Assembly: GCF_041321095.1 (NCBI RefSeq)
Contig: NZ_JBGGWE010000001.1
Coordinates: 434,001 to 498,000 of the forward strand
Source: Fibrella arboris
GTDB lineage: Bacteria > Bacteroidota > Bacteroidia > Cytophagales > Spirosomataceae
DNA length: 64,000 nt
Direction: 5' to 3'
Shown here: positions 17,115 through 25,425 of the stretch, piece by piece
Position numbering within the stretch: the first letter of the stretch is position 1
Layout: each line of letters opens with the position of its first letter
Program-made: the position numbers and the translations under genes
Notes under the pieces: model-generated
Told to the model about the DNA's origin: nothing
What the model saw: the letters and a program-made list of their open reading frames with translations, nothing else
Database searches by the model: none

Positions 17115-17552
17115 CTAATGTTTATCTGACTGTAAAACGTAGTCAGTCCCCGTATTAGCTAGATTAGGATCGGCTGGCAATTTTATCGTTAAAACCAGCT
17201 GGCCCTTTTTAGCCGTTACGGATTTATAGCGTATGATATGGTCAAGCCCGTGATCCTCCTTGATAAAAAATTCAGGCATCCTTTTCCTTACATAGTAGCC
17301 ATAGGTTAAAACTGTTGCTGGTCGGTTTTTGTCAACTACTGTGTGGCTTGTCTCCAGAATGGCTTCCCCGTCTAGCTTACCTGATACGTCAATCGACAAC
17401 TCTTGCTCGTAGAATGAATTGTTATCTTTGATAACGATAGTTGTATCGCGCGTTACATCATATATCGTGACTTCCTGGTCTGTTTTCGTACACTCGTATG
17501 AAAACAAACTATAGATAACCCATGTAGCGATTACAGCGATTTTGCTTTTCAT
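17115..17552 (-). CDS. Hypothetical exported protein
   Basis: This 145-aa protein has a hydrophobic N-terminus (MKSKIAVIATWVIYSLFSYE) followed by a Cys at 21 that does not fit a good lipobox, so it may be a secreted or anchored protein. The rest is beta-rich with charged turns and no domain I recognise. I chose the ATG at 17552; the frame is open a few codons further upstream. It is a single gene convergent with the barrel gene before it. Confidence 0.55.
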   Translation of the reverse strand: MKSKIAVIATWVIYSLFSYECTKTDQEVTIYDVTRDTTIVIKDNNSFYEQELSIDVSGKLDGEAILETSHTVVDKNRPATVLTYGYYVRKRMPEFFIKEDHGLDHIIRYKSVTAKKGQLVLTIKLPADPNLANTGTDYVLQSDKH

Positions 17553-17680
17553 GATACACCTCAAGGGCATTGATTTTGACTAGTGACCACTTTATGTACT
17601 TGCACTAACTTACAGTCTATTCTAATCAAGTCAACGTAAGTTGAGGAAGTTTGTTAGTAAAAGTATTCGTTTACGAAAGC

Positions 17681-18571
17681 ATGAGAACCATTACCGCCAA
17701 TAGCCTGCCTCAACTTGAGTTTTACCGGTACATGATCGGTGCCGTTGGGCCGCGCCCCATTGCTTTTGCCAGTACCATTAGCCAGGAGGGCCACGTGAAT
17801 CTCAGCCCGTTCAGCTTTTTCAATGTCGTGGGCTCGAACCCACCCATGCTGATGCTGTCGCCTAACCTGAACCGGAACGGCCAGAAGAAGCATACGCTGC
17901 TGAATCTGGAAGAAACGGGCGACGTGGTGATTAACATTGTTAGCTACGATATGGTGGAGCAGATGTCGCTATCGAGTGCGGACTATGACCGGCATGTGAA
18001 TGAGTTTCAGAAGGCCGGGTTTACCGAGGCCCCATCGAGCCAGGTACGTCCACCGCGGGTGGCAGAGGCACCCGTTGCCTTCGAGTGCATCGTTCGCCAG
18101 CTTATTCCCACGGGCACCGATCCGGGCGCAGGTACGCTGGTGCTGGCCGAAGTGGTGGTTGGGCATTTCCGCGACGATCTTTTCAACGAGCAGGGCCTGA
18201 TCGACCCTCGCAAAATTGACCTGGTGGGTCGTATGGGTGGCGACTGGTACGTTCGCGCCAACGGTGATGCCTTATTTGAAGTAGCCCGTCCTAAAGCAGG
18301 CATCGGGTTTGATCAGTTGCCTGCCCCGGTGCGCAACAGCCGCATTCTGACGGGTAATGATCTGGGTAAGCTGGCCAGTTTCGCGTCTCTTCCCGATGCT
18401 GCCGACGTACAGGCGTATGGAGAAAGCCAACCTTTACGCGAACTGGCCCAGGAAGCCCGCGCCGGCTGCCAGTATTTACCCGATTTGATGCACCACCGGG
18501 CCCATGAGTTATTGGCCCGCAACAGCACCCGCGAGGCCTGGCTGACGCTGTTACTGGTCACCGCTGAATAG
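17681..18571 (+). CDS. Flavin reductase-like (FMN-binding split barrel) protein
   Basis: This 296-aa protein has the flavin reductase/DIM6-type split-barrel domain in residues about 10-200. Typical motifs are YRYMIGAVGPRPIAFASTIS, NLSPFSFFNVVGSNPPMLML, GDVVINIVS and VAFECIVRQL. It binds FMN; some members reduce free flavin and others act in ring degradation. The C-terminal 90 residues are extra to the core. The last 31 codons plus 56 bp downstream are repeated almost exactly at 19575-19725, bracketing an inserted two-gene cassette. The gene itself is intact. Confidence 0.87.
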   Translation: MRTITANSLPQLEFYRYMIGAVGPRPIAFASTISQEGHVNLSPFSFFNVVGSNPPMLMLSPNLNRNGQKKHTLLNLEETGDVVINIVSYDMVEQMSLSSADYDRHVNEFQKAGFTEAPSSQVRPPRVAEAPVAFECIVRQLIPTGTDPGAGTLVLAEVVVGHFRDDLFNEQGLIDPRKIDLVGRMGGDWYVRANGDALFEVARPKAGIGFDQLPAPVRNSRILTGNDLGKLASFASLPDAADVQAYGESQPLRELAQEARAGCQYLPDLMHHRAHELLARNSTREAWLTLLLVTAE

Positions 18572-18626
18572 CCTTCCAAACAAGTAGATTTTGCAGAGTT
18601 TCTACCATACAACAACGCTATGAACA
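18477..18626 (+). repeat. 150-bp direct repeat, copy A
   Basis: This copy covers the end of the flavin reductase gene, its stop, and 55 bp beyond. Copy B at 19575-19725 differs at about three positions. Together they bound a segment of about 1.1 kb that carries two small genes. Copy A is the functional 3' end; copy B has no gene body in front of it. Confidence 0.95.
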
Positions 18627-18806
18627 GGCTGTCAAGCCGCTACAGTCATCTTATACTGGCCGACATTGCTTAGGGATTCAATCACTGAGTTCGACGAGGA
18701 GTGTAACCTCTAACAAAGTTGCCATTTCCATCTATTAGTATGGCCAGTCAGTTATCCAGCGCTTACCTTGGGAAATAGTCGGCACAGTTTTGTGCTTGTT
18801 TTTTAT

Positions 18807-18830
18807 TAGACAATCAATCAAATTTGTCTA
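18807..18830 (+). promoter_or_regulatory. Operator-like dyad at the cassette gene start
   Basis: TAGACAA and TTGTCTA form a perfect seven-base dyad with a ten-base AT-rich spacer, ending one base before the ATG of the 66-aa gene. Its position suits autorepression by the first gene product, as in toxin-antitoxin operons. That reading is inference. Confidence 0.5.
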
Positions 18831-18831
18831 T

Positions 18832-19032
18832 ATGAGTAAGGTCAGCCGATATAATAGTATTCAGGCCCTGAAAGCTAATGCCAAAGCAACAGCCTCAACG
18901 GTGGCTGTCGTTGCTGACCGTCACGCCAAGTTTGAAGGCTTTATTAGCTCCCTAAAAGGCGATTCGATGGCGACTGGCGTTTCAGTTCGCAAGCAAAAAG
19001 CGAAAAGCAAGGGAAACGGGTATGGCTCATAA
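18832..19032 (+). CDS. Small protein of an antitoxin-like two-gene cassette
   Basis: This is a 66-aa basic protein (MSKVSRYNSIQALKANAKAT...) with no signal and no domain I recognise. Its end overlaps the next gene by 11 bp, a common arrangement in toxin-antitoxin pairs where the small first gene is the antitoxin. A dyad touches the start codon. I chose the ATG at 18832 over a TTG-type start 14 codons earlier because the upstream part would cover the dyad and is hydrophobic and unlike the rest. The role is inferred only from context. Confidence 0.6.
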   Translation: MSKVSRYNSIQALKANAKATASTVAVVADRHAKFEGFISSLKGDSMATGVSVRKQKAKSKGNGYGS

Positions 19033-19522
19033 CAGCACCTTGGCAGTCTTTGATACATTCAACAAAAAGTTAGTCAGTTATTTAATTGTGGGCGGCACTG
19101 CTGTGTCTTTCTACGGCCAGTATAGACGGTCTATCACTAGTAGTGGCGAAGTTGTAGATAAGCCTGATATTGACATCTGGTATAACCCAACTTATACCAA
19201 CTACTATAACTTGCTGAATGCTTTAAGAGCGCTTGGTCAGGATGTAATACGCTACCAGGAGGAGACGACGCCCGATCCCAAAAGTGCTTTTTTTAAGTAC
19301 GAGTTAGATGATTACACGCTTGACCTAATTCCTCGTTTACATGCACCACTAAAATTCAGTGATTGCTTTAGCCGCCGCACAATAGCGACAGCAGCGAGAA
19401 TTGAACTGCCCTTTATCAGCCTGGCTGATTTGCTGACAGACAAACGGTCGTTGGGACGAGCAAAAGACTTAAGCGACATCGAGAATTTAAGGCGGAACAA
19501 TCCAGACAGCCTTGGGCTCTGA
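19022..19522 (+). CDS. Nucleotidyltransferase-like protein (AbiEii/MNT type)
   Basis: This 166-aa protein has the features of small nucleotidyltransferase-fold proteins related to AbiEii and MNT-type toxins. YLIVGGTAVSFYGQYRRS supplies the glycine patch, KPDIDIWY carries the paired Asp expected for metal binding, and the C-terminal ISLADLLTDKRSLGRAKDLSDIENL is the usual closing helix. Family knowledge: some such enzymes block growth by modifying tRNA or proteins; others are inactive relatives. It overlaps the 66-aa gene and lies in a cassette flanked by 150-bp direct repeats, so recent acquisition is likely. Confidence 0.72.
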   Translation: MAHNSTLAVFDTFNKKLVSYLIVGGTAVSFYGQYRRSITSSGEVVDKPDIDIWYNPTYTNYYNLLNALRALGQDVIRYQEETTPDPKSAFFKYELDDYTLDLIPRLHAPLKFSDCFSRRTIATAARIELPFISLADLLTDKRSLGRAKDLSDIENLRRNNPDSLGL

Positions 19523-19574
19523 TTTGTACCGTTCGCTTCGGTTGAGTCCCTCCTCATTGGTAAACAATGAAAAC

Positions 19575-19725
19575 TACCCGATGTGATGCACCACCGGGCC
19601 CATGAGTTATTGGCCCGCAACAGCACCCGCGAGGCCTGGCTGACGCTGTTACTGGTCACCGCTGAATAGCCTTCCAAACAAGTAGATTTTTACAGAGTTT
19701 CTACCATACAACAACGCTATGAACA
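19575..19725 (+). repeat. 150-bp direct repeat, copy B
   Basis: This is a near-identical copy of 18477-18626, containing the last codons and stop of the flavin reductase gene without its body. It ends three bases before the ATG of the DUF4142 gene, so the inserted segment moved that gene 1.1 kb away from its former neighbour. Confidence 0.95.
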
Positions 19726-19728
19726 ACC

Positions 19729-20349
19729 ATGAACAACTCAAGAACCCGGTCTGGCCTGATTGGCATCAGCACAGTCGGCCTTTTTCTACTGGCAATCAGC
19801 CTATTGGCGATGATGTCGAGCTGCGCCAAAGACAGCACCGACAAAGTTGATGAGGCCAACAAAAAGCAGATTGAGAACCAGTCGGCCGCGATCAGTAAAG
19901 ACGCCAAGGCCGATGCCGTGAAGATGGCCGAAAAAATGGCCGATCTGGCCGGCATGAATAATACCGCCCGAAGCCTCAGCGAGGTAGCCCTGCAACGGGC
20001 TACTAACCCACAGGTGAAAGCCTATGCCCGCAAAGTGCTCGACGGCAACCGGCAGGCCGACAATGAATTGATGCAACTGGCCCGGTCGATGAACCTGCAG
20101 CTTCCTGCCACGCTGACCTCTGAAGGGCAGGACAGGCTCGCTGACCTGAAGAGCACTAAAGGAGGTACGGAATTCGACCTGAAATACCTGGATGAGCTAG
20201 GAAAGGTGTCGAAGAAGTCGGCCAGCGTTGCCGATGACCTTAACGACGATGGCACCACAGAAGCAGTGAAAGTTTACGGAAAAAAGGCGACTCAATCACT
20301 GGAAGCCCAGGAAGACGCGATCAAGCAATTAACAAACGTGCTGAATTAA
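19729..20349 (+). CDS. DUF4142 lipoprotein
   Basis: This 206-aa protein has a lipoprotein signal (ISLLAMMSSC, Cys32) and a four-helix DUF4142 domain related to the ferritin-like bundle proteins. Typical phrases are LSEVALQRATNPQVKAYARKVLDGNRQADNEL (about 85-116) and the ending QEDAIKQLTNVL. These proteins are common envelope lipoproteins of unknown function, often stress-linked. Its stop overlaps the stop of the convergent DinB gene by three bases (TTAA, 20346-20349). Confidence 0.85.
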   Translation: MNNSRTRSGLIGISTVGLFLLAISLLAMMSSCAKDSTDKVDEANKKQIENQSAAISKDAKADAVKMAEKMADLAGMNNTARSLSEVALQRATNPQVKAYARKVLDGNRQADNELMQLARSMNLQLPATLTSEGQDRLADLKSTKGGTEFDLKYLDELGKVSKKSASVADDLNDDGTTEAVKVYGKKATQSLEAQEDAIKQLTNVLN

Positions 20350-20861
20350 TACGCTGCCAATACAGCTATATGGTGTTGGGTGTGGATGCGGACAAAATAC
20401 AGCATCTCCCGAACAGATAAGAGCCCTAATGCTGGATGTGGCATCTGGTATTGATCCAGCTCTTCCTCCGTCCAGGTAGCCAGTTGCTCGGCCAGGGTCA
20501 GGTACGTATCCGTAAGCCTCGTTCGTACGGTGGCTTTATCCGCAGGTACGTCGTCGGGGCGGGGCGACAAATTGGCCGGTGCCTTTATTCCTTTGCTCAA
20601 CGCCTGCCGGTACAACTCCCCTATGTCGCTGATTGACCGCGACGGCCTCCCAGCTAACCCCCATTGGGTCATGATCGCACGGGGGCCAGCCAGCAACCGC
20701 GCTACAGGCCGTGCCGACAGGAATAGGTGCTGCATGGTATCACCCACTGACCAGCGGCCCTGTGGCTGGTTTGCAAATTCAGCTTCTGTCAACTGGGCGG
20801 CCAAATGCCTGAGCTCCTCTGCTTCCTGAGCCAGTAACGCCTGTAAATCAGCAATTTTCAT
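20346..20861 (-). CDS. DinB-family four-helix protein
   Basis: This 171-aa cytoplasmic protein of the DinB/YfiT superfamily has a metal-site His in GDTMQHLFLSARPVARLL and a later His cluster in IHTQHHIAVL, with helices of the expected length. Family members are metal-binding bundles that include thiol transferases and uncharacterised stress proteins; the specific activity is unknown. The start at 20861 is one base after the RidA stop (TAG-T-ATG), so translation is probably coupled to the upstream gene. Confidence 0.82.
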   Translation of the reverse strand: MKIADLQALLAQEAEELRHLAAQLTEAEFANQPQGRWSVGDTMQHLFLSARPVARLLAGPRAIMTQWGLAGRPSRSISDIGELYRQALSKGIKAPANLSPRPDDVPADKATVRTRLTDTYLTLAEQLATWTEEELDQYQMPHPALGLLSVREMLYFVRIHTQHHIAVLAAY

Positions 20862-20862
20862 A

Positions 20863-21261
20863 CTAGACAATGGTTGATCCGACTGGCAATACGGCAGCAA
20901 TGGCTTCTAGCTCAAGTTTCAACCCGTAATGCAATCCGGGTACCGGCACCACCGCCCGCGCTGGTTTATGATCGCCAAAGAAGGCGGCGTATAGCCGGTT
21001 TACATCGCCCCAGTCGTTTACGTCTGTTACATAAATACGAACCTGAAGTACCTGATCGGGTGCACTCCCCGACGCCAGTAAAATTGCCCGCAGATTATAG
21101 AAGACAGCTTCGGCCTGGCGGGCCAGCGGGGCATCAGTCAATTTTTCGTCCGAGGGGGTTACCGGCAGGATACCCGATATATAAACAAGGCCGTTATGAA
21201 CAACAGCAGGCGAGTAGTGACCACCAGCTGGCGCGACTTTGGTAGCGTTAATGAATTCCAT
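20863..21261 (-). CDS. RidA-family enamine/imine deaminase
   Basis: This 132-aa protein has the YjgF/RidA fold: VHNGLVYISGILPV, the middle VFYNLRAILLASGSAPDQVLQVRIYVTDV and the closing PARAVVPVPGLHYGLKLELEAIA. Family knowledge: RidA removes reactive enamines formed by PLP enzymes, with a conserved Arg that contacts the substrate; here the Arg of PARAV is present. It is the first gene of a two-gene unit with the DinB gene. Confidence 0.9.
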   Translation of the reverse strand: MEFINATKVAPAGGHYSPAVVHNGLVYISGILPVTPSDEKLTDAPLARQAEAVFYNLRAILLASGSAPDQVLQVRIYVTDVNDWGDVNRLYAAFFGDHKPARAVVPVPGLHYGLKLELEAIAAVLPVGSTIV

Positions 21262-21305
21262 CGGGGAAACCTGTTTGTCAAGTGGTTAATTCCTCAAATA
21301 TAAAG

Positions 21306-21414
21306 GCTGCGCTGTCATTCGCTACGCGTCATTTGTCGTCATTAGTTGTATTAATTGAAAACAACAAATAGTACTTAGTGACGACAAATAGCGCGTAGCG
21401 ACTAACGACGCAGC
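21306..21414. repeat. Imperfect inverted repeat between ridA-like and msrB genes
   Basis: The outer arms are about 36 nt (21306-21341 and 21379-21414), sharing GCTGCG, TCGCTACGCG and ATTTGTCGTCA in complement, with several mismatches. It fills the gap between the divergent genes and may overlap their promoters. Confidence 0.7.
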
Positions 21415-21430
21415 AAACGACCCTGGCGAA

Positions 21431-21940
21431 ATGAATCTGAATCGACTCTTTTTGGTGGTTGCCCTACTGGTTGCGGCAGGGGTGTGGGTGTATGGCAGGT
21501 ACGTTGCCAAACCACGGCCGCCGCATCGTCGACCCGCTGGTGTTACGTCGCCCGGTAACCGGCGCGTTGCGCTGTCAGATGCGGATTGGCAGGCGACGTT
21601 AAGTCGGGCGCAATACAACGTACTCCGCAACCGCGATACCGAATGGCCGGGAAGTAGCCCGCTGCTCCACGAGCACCGGCCAGGTACGTTCATCTGCGCA
21701 GGTTGCCACAATCCGCTGTTCTCATCGACAACGAAGTTTGAGTCAAACACAGGCTGGCCCAGTTTTTACGCCCCCATTGTGGCTAATGCCATATACACCG
21801 AGCCTGACGGTAACCGAACGGAGGTACGTTGTGCCGTTTGCGATGGGCACCTTGGGCACGTCTTTACCGATGGCCCCGCTCCTACCGGCCTGCGCTATTG
21901 CATGAACGGGGAGGCTATGCAATTCGCAACGAAAAAATGA
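21431..21940 (+). CDS. msrB: Membrane-anchored methionine sulfoxide reductase B
   Basis: This 169-aa protein has an N-terminal membrane anchor (LFLVVALLVAAGVWVYG) followed by an MsrB domain. The structural zinc is held by the CxxC pairs in FICAGCHN and VRCAVCDG. The catalytic cysteine is C157 in LRYCMNGEAM, and the substrate-binding GWPSFYAP is present. It reduces methionine-R-sulfoxide; the anchor puts the domain outside the inner membrane, to repair exported proteins. The usual RYCINS motif is altered (MNG instead of INS). It is a single gene with a strong terminator downstream. Confidence 0.93.
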   Translation: MNLNRLFLVVALLVAAGVWVYGRYVAKPRPPHRRPAGVTSPGNRRVALSDADWQATLSRAQYNVLRNRDTEWPGSSPLLHEHRPGTFICAGCHNPLFSSTTKFESNTGWPSFYAPIVANAIYTEPDGNRTEVRCAVCDGHLGHVFTDGPAPTGLRYCMNGEAMQFATKK

Positions 21941-22025
21941 TACCCGACGCATTCAGGAGCGGTGACCTTTTGGCAAAGGCATGGCCAGGGCCTGGCGCGT
22001 ATTAGTAAGGACCTGTTTTTTTGCG

Positions 22026-22068
22026 AACAGCGGGGAGAACACAAAAAGGTTATGTTCTCCCCGCTGTT
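22026..22068 (+). terminator. Intrinsic terminator after msrB
   Basis: Perfect 16-bp arms (AACAGCGGGGAGAACA and complement) surround an 11-base loop and are followed by TCTTTG. The rest of the 273-bp gap to the ABC transporter gene shows nothing else that I can support. Confidence 0.85.
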
Positions 22069-22213
22069 TCTTTGTCATAACTCATTGGATTTAACCATCG
22101 GCGCTTCCGTTGCTTGTTAAATCAATTCGTCGCCTACGCCACTTTTCCGGCTTTTTGCTGGTTTCTTCTACAACTGTTCTGTACCATCCTCTCCAGACAC
22201 GAATCAACTATCT

Positions 22214-23989
22214 ATGAAATTACTGTACGCTTATCTCAGTCGTTATTGGGGCCTGCTGATTTTGGCCCTTGTGCTGGCAGCGATCAACCAGATTTTCTCG
22301 CTGCTCGACCCCTATATTTTTCGAAAAATCATTGACCAGTTTGTGGTGAAGCCCGGCGGCAGCTGGGGCGACATCAACTTCTGGGGCTTCCTGAGCCAGG
22401 GGGCGGGCTGGCTCATTCTTCAGGCACTGGGCGTGGCGATGGTCAGCCGGATTGCCAAGAATTTTCAGGATTATTACGTCAACGTGATCACGCAGCGGTT
22501 GGGCGCACAGCTATATACCGATGGTCTGCGCCATTCGCTCGAGCTTCCGTATCAGGTATTTGAAGATCAGCGCTCGGGCGAAACGCTGGGTATCCTGCAA
22601 AAGGTCCGCACCGACGTTGAGAAGCTCATTCAGTCGTTTGTAAACGTGCTGTTCACGTCGGTAGTCGGCATCGTCTTCGTCATGTGGTATGCCGCTACGG
22701 TCTACTGGCCCATCGCTCCGGCCTACTTCCTTACCATACCCCTGCTTGGCTTTGTGAGTTCGCTGCTAAGCAAAAAGATCAAGGTAGTGCAGAAAACGAT
22801 CGTGGCCGAAACGACCGCCCTGGCCGGATCAACGACCGAGAGTCTGCGCAACATCGAGCTGGTAAAGAGCCTGGGGCTGGCTCAACAGGAAACCGAACGC
22901 CTCAACGGCACTACCACCAAGATTCTGAAGCTGGAACTGAAAAAGGTGCGTTACATCCGATCGCTGTCCTTTATCCAGGGTACGTTCGTCAATCTGCTGC
23001 GCAACGCCATCATGCTGCTGATGCTGTTCCTGGTGGTGCAGCAAAAAATCACGGTCGGCGAATTCTTCTCGCTGTTCATTTACTCGTTTGCCATCTTCGG
23101 TCCGTTGCAGGAACTGGGCAATATCATCAACGTCTATCGCGAAACAGAGGCCTCACTGGCCAATTTCCAGCGTATCCTGGACACTCCGCGCGACAAAAAA
23201 CCAGAACACCCGCAAGCCATCAACCGCATTGAACAACTGGCATTCGATGAGGTACGGTTCAAGCACCTGTCGGCCAGCGTACCTGCGCTGGCGGGCATTT
23301 CGTTTGATTTGAAAGTGGGCGAAACCATTGCGTTCGTTGGGCCGTCGGGGTCAGGAAAAACCACGCTGGTGAAACTGCTAGTGGGCCTGTATCAGCCTCT
23401 ATCGGGGCAAATTCGGTACAACGGCATTCCCGGATCAGCCATTAATCTGGATGAACTGCGCGAGCAAATCGGTTTCGTGACGCAGGATACGCAGTTGTTT
23501 GCCGGGACCATCCGCGAAAACCTGAAGTTCGTAGCCCCCAACGCTACCGACGCCGACTGTCTGAAAGCCCTGCATCAGGCCGCTGCCGACTCGCTGTTGG
23601 CCCGCGCTCCGCAAGGCCTCGATACCGTCATTGGCGAAGGTGGCGTGAAGGTGTCGGGTGGTGAAAAGCAACGCCTGAGCATTGCCCGTTCGCTGCTGCG
23701 CCAACCCGCGTTATTGGTGTTCGACGAAGCCACCTCGGCCCTCGACTCACTGACGGAGGAAGAAATTACGAATACCGTGCGTTCGCTCTCCGAATCGCGG
23801 CAACGCATGACCATCCTGATTGCCCACCGCCTCAGCACGATCCTTCACGCCGACCGCATCTTCGTGCTCGAAAAAGGGCATGTCGTTGAGCAGGGCGGGC
23901 ATAACGAATTGCTTGAGCATAAGGGCCTGTATTACGCTATGTGGCGGCAGCAGATCGGCGAACGCAAAGAGAAGCTGGTGACGGTGTAG
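22214..23989 (+). CDS. ABC exporter, fused membrane and ATPase domains
   Basis: This 591-aa half-transporter has six membrane helices in residues about 1-315 and a nucleotide-binding domain in about 340-580. Walker A is GPSGSGKTT, the signature is VSGGEKQRLSIARS, Walker B is LLVFDEATSALD, and the switch His is in IAHRLST. The layout is that of MsbA/multidrug-type homodimeric exporters. The substrate is not visible. It is a single gene followed by a long inverted repeat that separates it from the convergent DUF4153 gene. Confidence 0.93.
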   Translation: MKLLYAYLSRYWGLLILALVLAAINQIFSLLDPYIFRKIIDQFVVKPGGSWGDINFWGFLSQGAGWLILQALGVAMVSRIAKNFQDYYVNVITQRLGAQLYTDGLRHSLELPYQVFEDQRSGETLGILQKVRTDVEKLIQSFVNVLFTSVVGIVFVMWYAATVYWPIAPAYFLTIPLLGFVSSLLSKKIKVVQKTIVAETTALAGSTTESLRNIELVKSLGLAQQETERLNGTTTKILKLELKKVRYIRSLSFIQGTFVNLLRNAIMLLMLFLVVQQKITVGEFFSLFIYSFAIFGPLQELGNIINVYRETEASLANFQRILDTPRDKKPEHPQAINRIEQLAFDEVRFKHLSASVPALAGISFDLKVGETIAFVGPSGSGKTTLVKLLVGLYQPLSGQIRYNGIPGSAINLDELREQIGFVTQDTQLFAGTIRENLKFVAPNATDADCLKALHQAAADSLLARAPQGLDTVIGEGGVKVSGGEKQRLSIARSLLRQPALLVFDEATSALDSLTEEEITNTVRSLSESRQRMTILIAHRLSTILHADRIFVLEKGHVVEQGGHNELLEHKGLYYAMWRQQIGERKEKLVTV

Positions 23990-24027
23990 GTACGCTGCCA
24001 GTAACGTGCGAGGGCTTCCTGAGGAAA

Positions 24028-24110
24028 CTTTAACGGCCCATCGGGCCACAACCTTGGTAGAAAACGGGATGGTAGTTCTACCAAGGTTGTGGCCCGATAG
24101 GCCGTTAAAG
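24028..24110. repeat. 35-bp-arm inverted repeat between convergent genes
   Basis: The arms 24028-24062 and 24076-24110 match at 34 of 35 positions around a 13-base loop. The arm includes CTTTAACGGCC and GGGCCACAACCTTGGTAG. It lies between two converging stop codons, where it could act as a terminator, but it is much longer than an ordinary terminator stem. Confidence 0.9.
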
Positions 24111-24119
24111 GGCTACTTC

Positions 24120-25364
24120 CTATTTAAACCCGAAGAGCAAGGGGAATAGGAAGGTCACTACGGCGGCCCAGAGGCTGTAGACAGGCAGGAAAACGTTCAT
24201 TGACTGACCCACCAGCGATACGTCGGACTTTCGGGTCAGGGCCCCGAAAAGCCGTAGGCCAACCACCAGCAGGTGAGTCAGCATCAATACATTGGCGCCC
24301 AATACCGCTGCTCGATTGGGCGTTAAGCCACCTTCTGAGATGCGGAACAAGACGGCCGATAACGCAATGCCGTTGACCAGTACGGTTACCGCTGACAGTA
24401 GAAAGAGAATGAGCAACTGGGTACGACTCTTGGTGGCCGGCGCCGACTCGGCTACCGAAAAGAAAATAAGGGCCATGACGCCGATCAGCAGCGCATTGAA
24501 AAGCAGCAGAAACTCCCGGTCATGGTAGGGATCTTTGCCCGAGAAAACGGTGGCGACCAGATACACCACCAGCATGACCAGTACCACCGGGCTAAACAAA
24601 CTGGCAATAAGCGGCGATACTTTATTGACAATGGCTGGCTGGGTCTGGGTCAGGAACGTACCTACGATCGGCACGGCAGCCAGGCCACCGATCACTATGT
24701 TGTCGAAGTAGAATTTTTCGATATTCCAGCCAATCAGTCTGAACAGGTTAATGGTGATGCCCGTCGTTATGCCACCTGCAATCAGAAGTAGGGCAATCAT
24801 AACCACCAGGTCGCCATTATGGCGCAGAAAACCGAGCCAGTTTGCACCAGCTTTCAGTTTTCCGCCGCCATACGTAAAGCCCAGCAGTGACCACAGCCAC
24901 AGCGGCAGGTGAATGCAAGCCAGAATCAATGTATCGCTGGTATTGCTATTGGGCAGAACGTTGATAAACACGCTGGCGGCCAGGGTGAGTCCGGCTAGCC
25001 AGGCCCCTGTTTTCGTGGAAATTTTATTTTTCCAGGCGTAGTAGGCAATCAACAGAGGGAAGACGATGAAGCCAATATTCCGGGTGTAAAAGAATTCTTT
25101 GTCGGCCGACAGGATATCCGGTAGTTTGGCCAGCAGCGCGGCCGCCAGAGAAGCCGCCACTACCATTTTTCGATCGGTGGGCGTTCCCCAGGTAAGCTCG
25201 TCGGGCGTGTAATTCAGTCGTTGATACCACCCCTCGGCCAGCGGGTTGTCGCGTAGTTGGGGGTACAGCTCGTTGAAGGCCGATTTAAAGGTTGGCTTGT
25301 TGGTCCAGTACAGCTTTTCGAGTTGCAGTGGCTTATCGAGATTGGCTAATATTTCCTGACGCAT
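24120..25364 (-). CDS. DUF4153 polytopic membrane protein
   Basis: This 414-aa inner-membrane protein has a short soluble start and about ten to eleven hydrophobic helices. The region WSLLGFTYGGG and the repeated helix-loop pattern are those of DUF4153 proteins, whose function is unknown. I chose the ATG giving MRQEILANLDKPLQLEKLYW. A winged-helix regulator lies 61 bp upstream on the same strand; I recall that such regulators commonly precede DUF4153 genes, so it probably controls this gene. Confidence 0.8.
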   Translation of the reverse strand: MRQEILANLDKPLQLEKLYWTNKPTFKSAFNELYPQLRDNPLAEGWYQRLNYTPDELTWGTPTDRKMVVAASLAAALLAKLPDILSADKEFFYTRNIGFIVFPLLIAYYAWKNKISTKTGAWLAGLTLAASVFINVLPNSNTSDTLILACIHLPLWLWSLLGFTYGGGKLKAGANWLGFLRHNGDLVVMIALLLIAGGITTGITINLFRLIGWNIEKFYFDNIVIGGLAAVPIVGTFLTQTQPAIVNKVSPLIASLFSPVVLVMLVVYLVATVFSGKDPYHDREFLLLFNALLIGVMALIFFSVAESAPATKSRTQLLILFLLSAVTVLVNGIALSAVLFRISEGGLTPNRAAVLGANVLMLTHLLVVGLRLFGALTRKSDVSLVGQSMNVFLPVYSLWAAVVTFLFPLLFGFK

Positions 25365-25425
25365 AAAAAACAGGTGGTTAGTTTTTAAAGTACTTTGTGT
25401 TGCAGAGTTAAAGAGCAAAAAAATA

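Noticed and set aside
18477..19725. Insertion sequence or transposon
   Set aside because: No transposase and no terminal inverted repeats; the flanks are 150-bp direct repeats of a host gene end.
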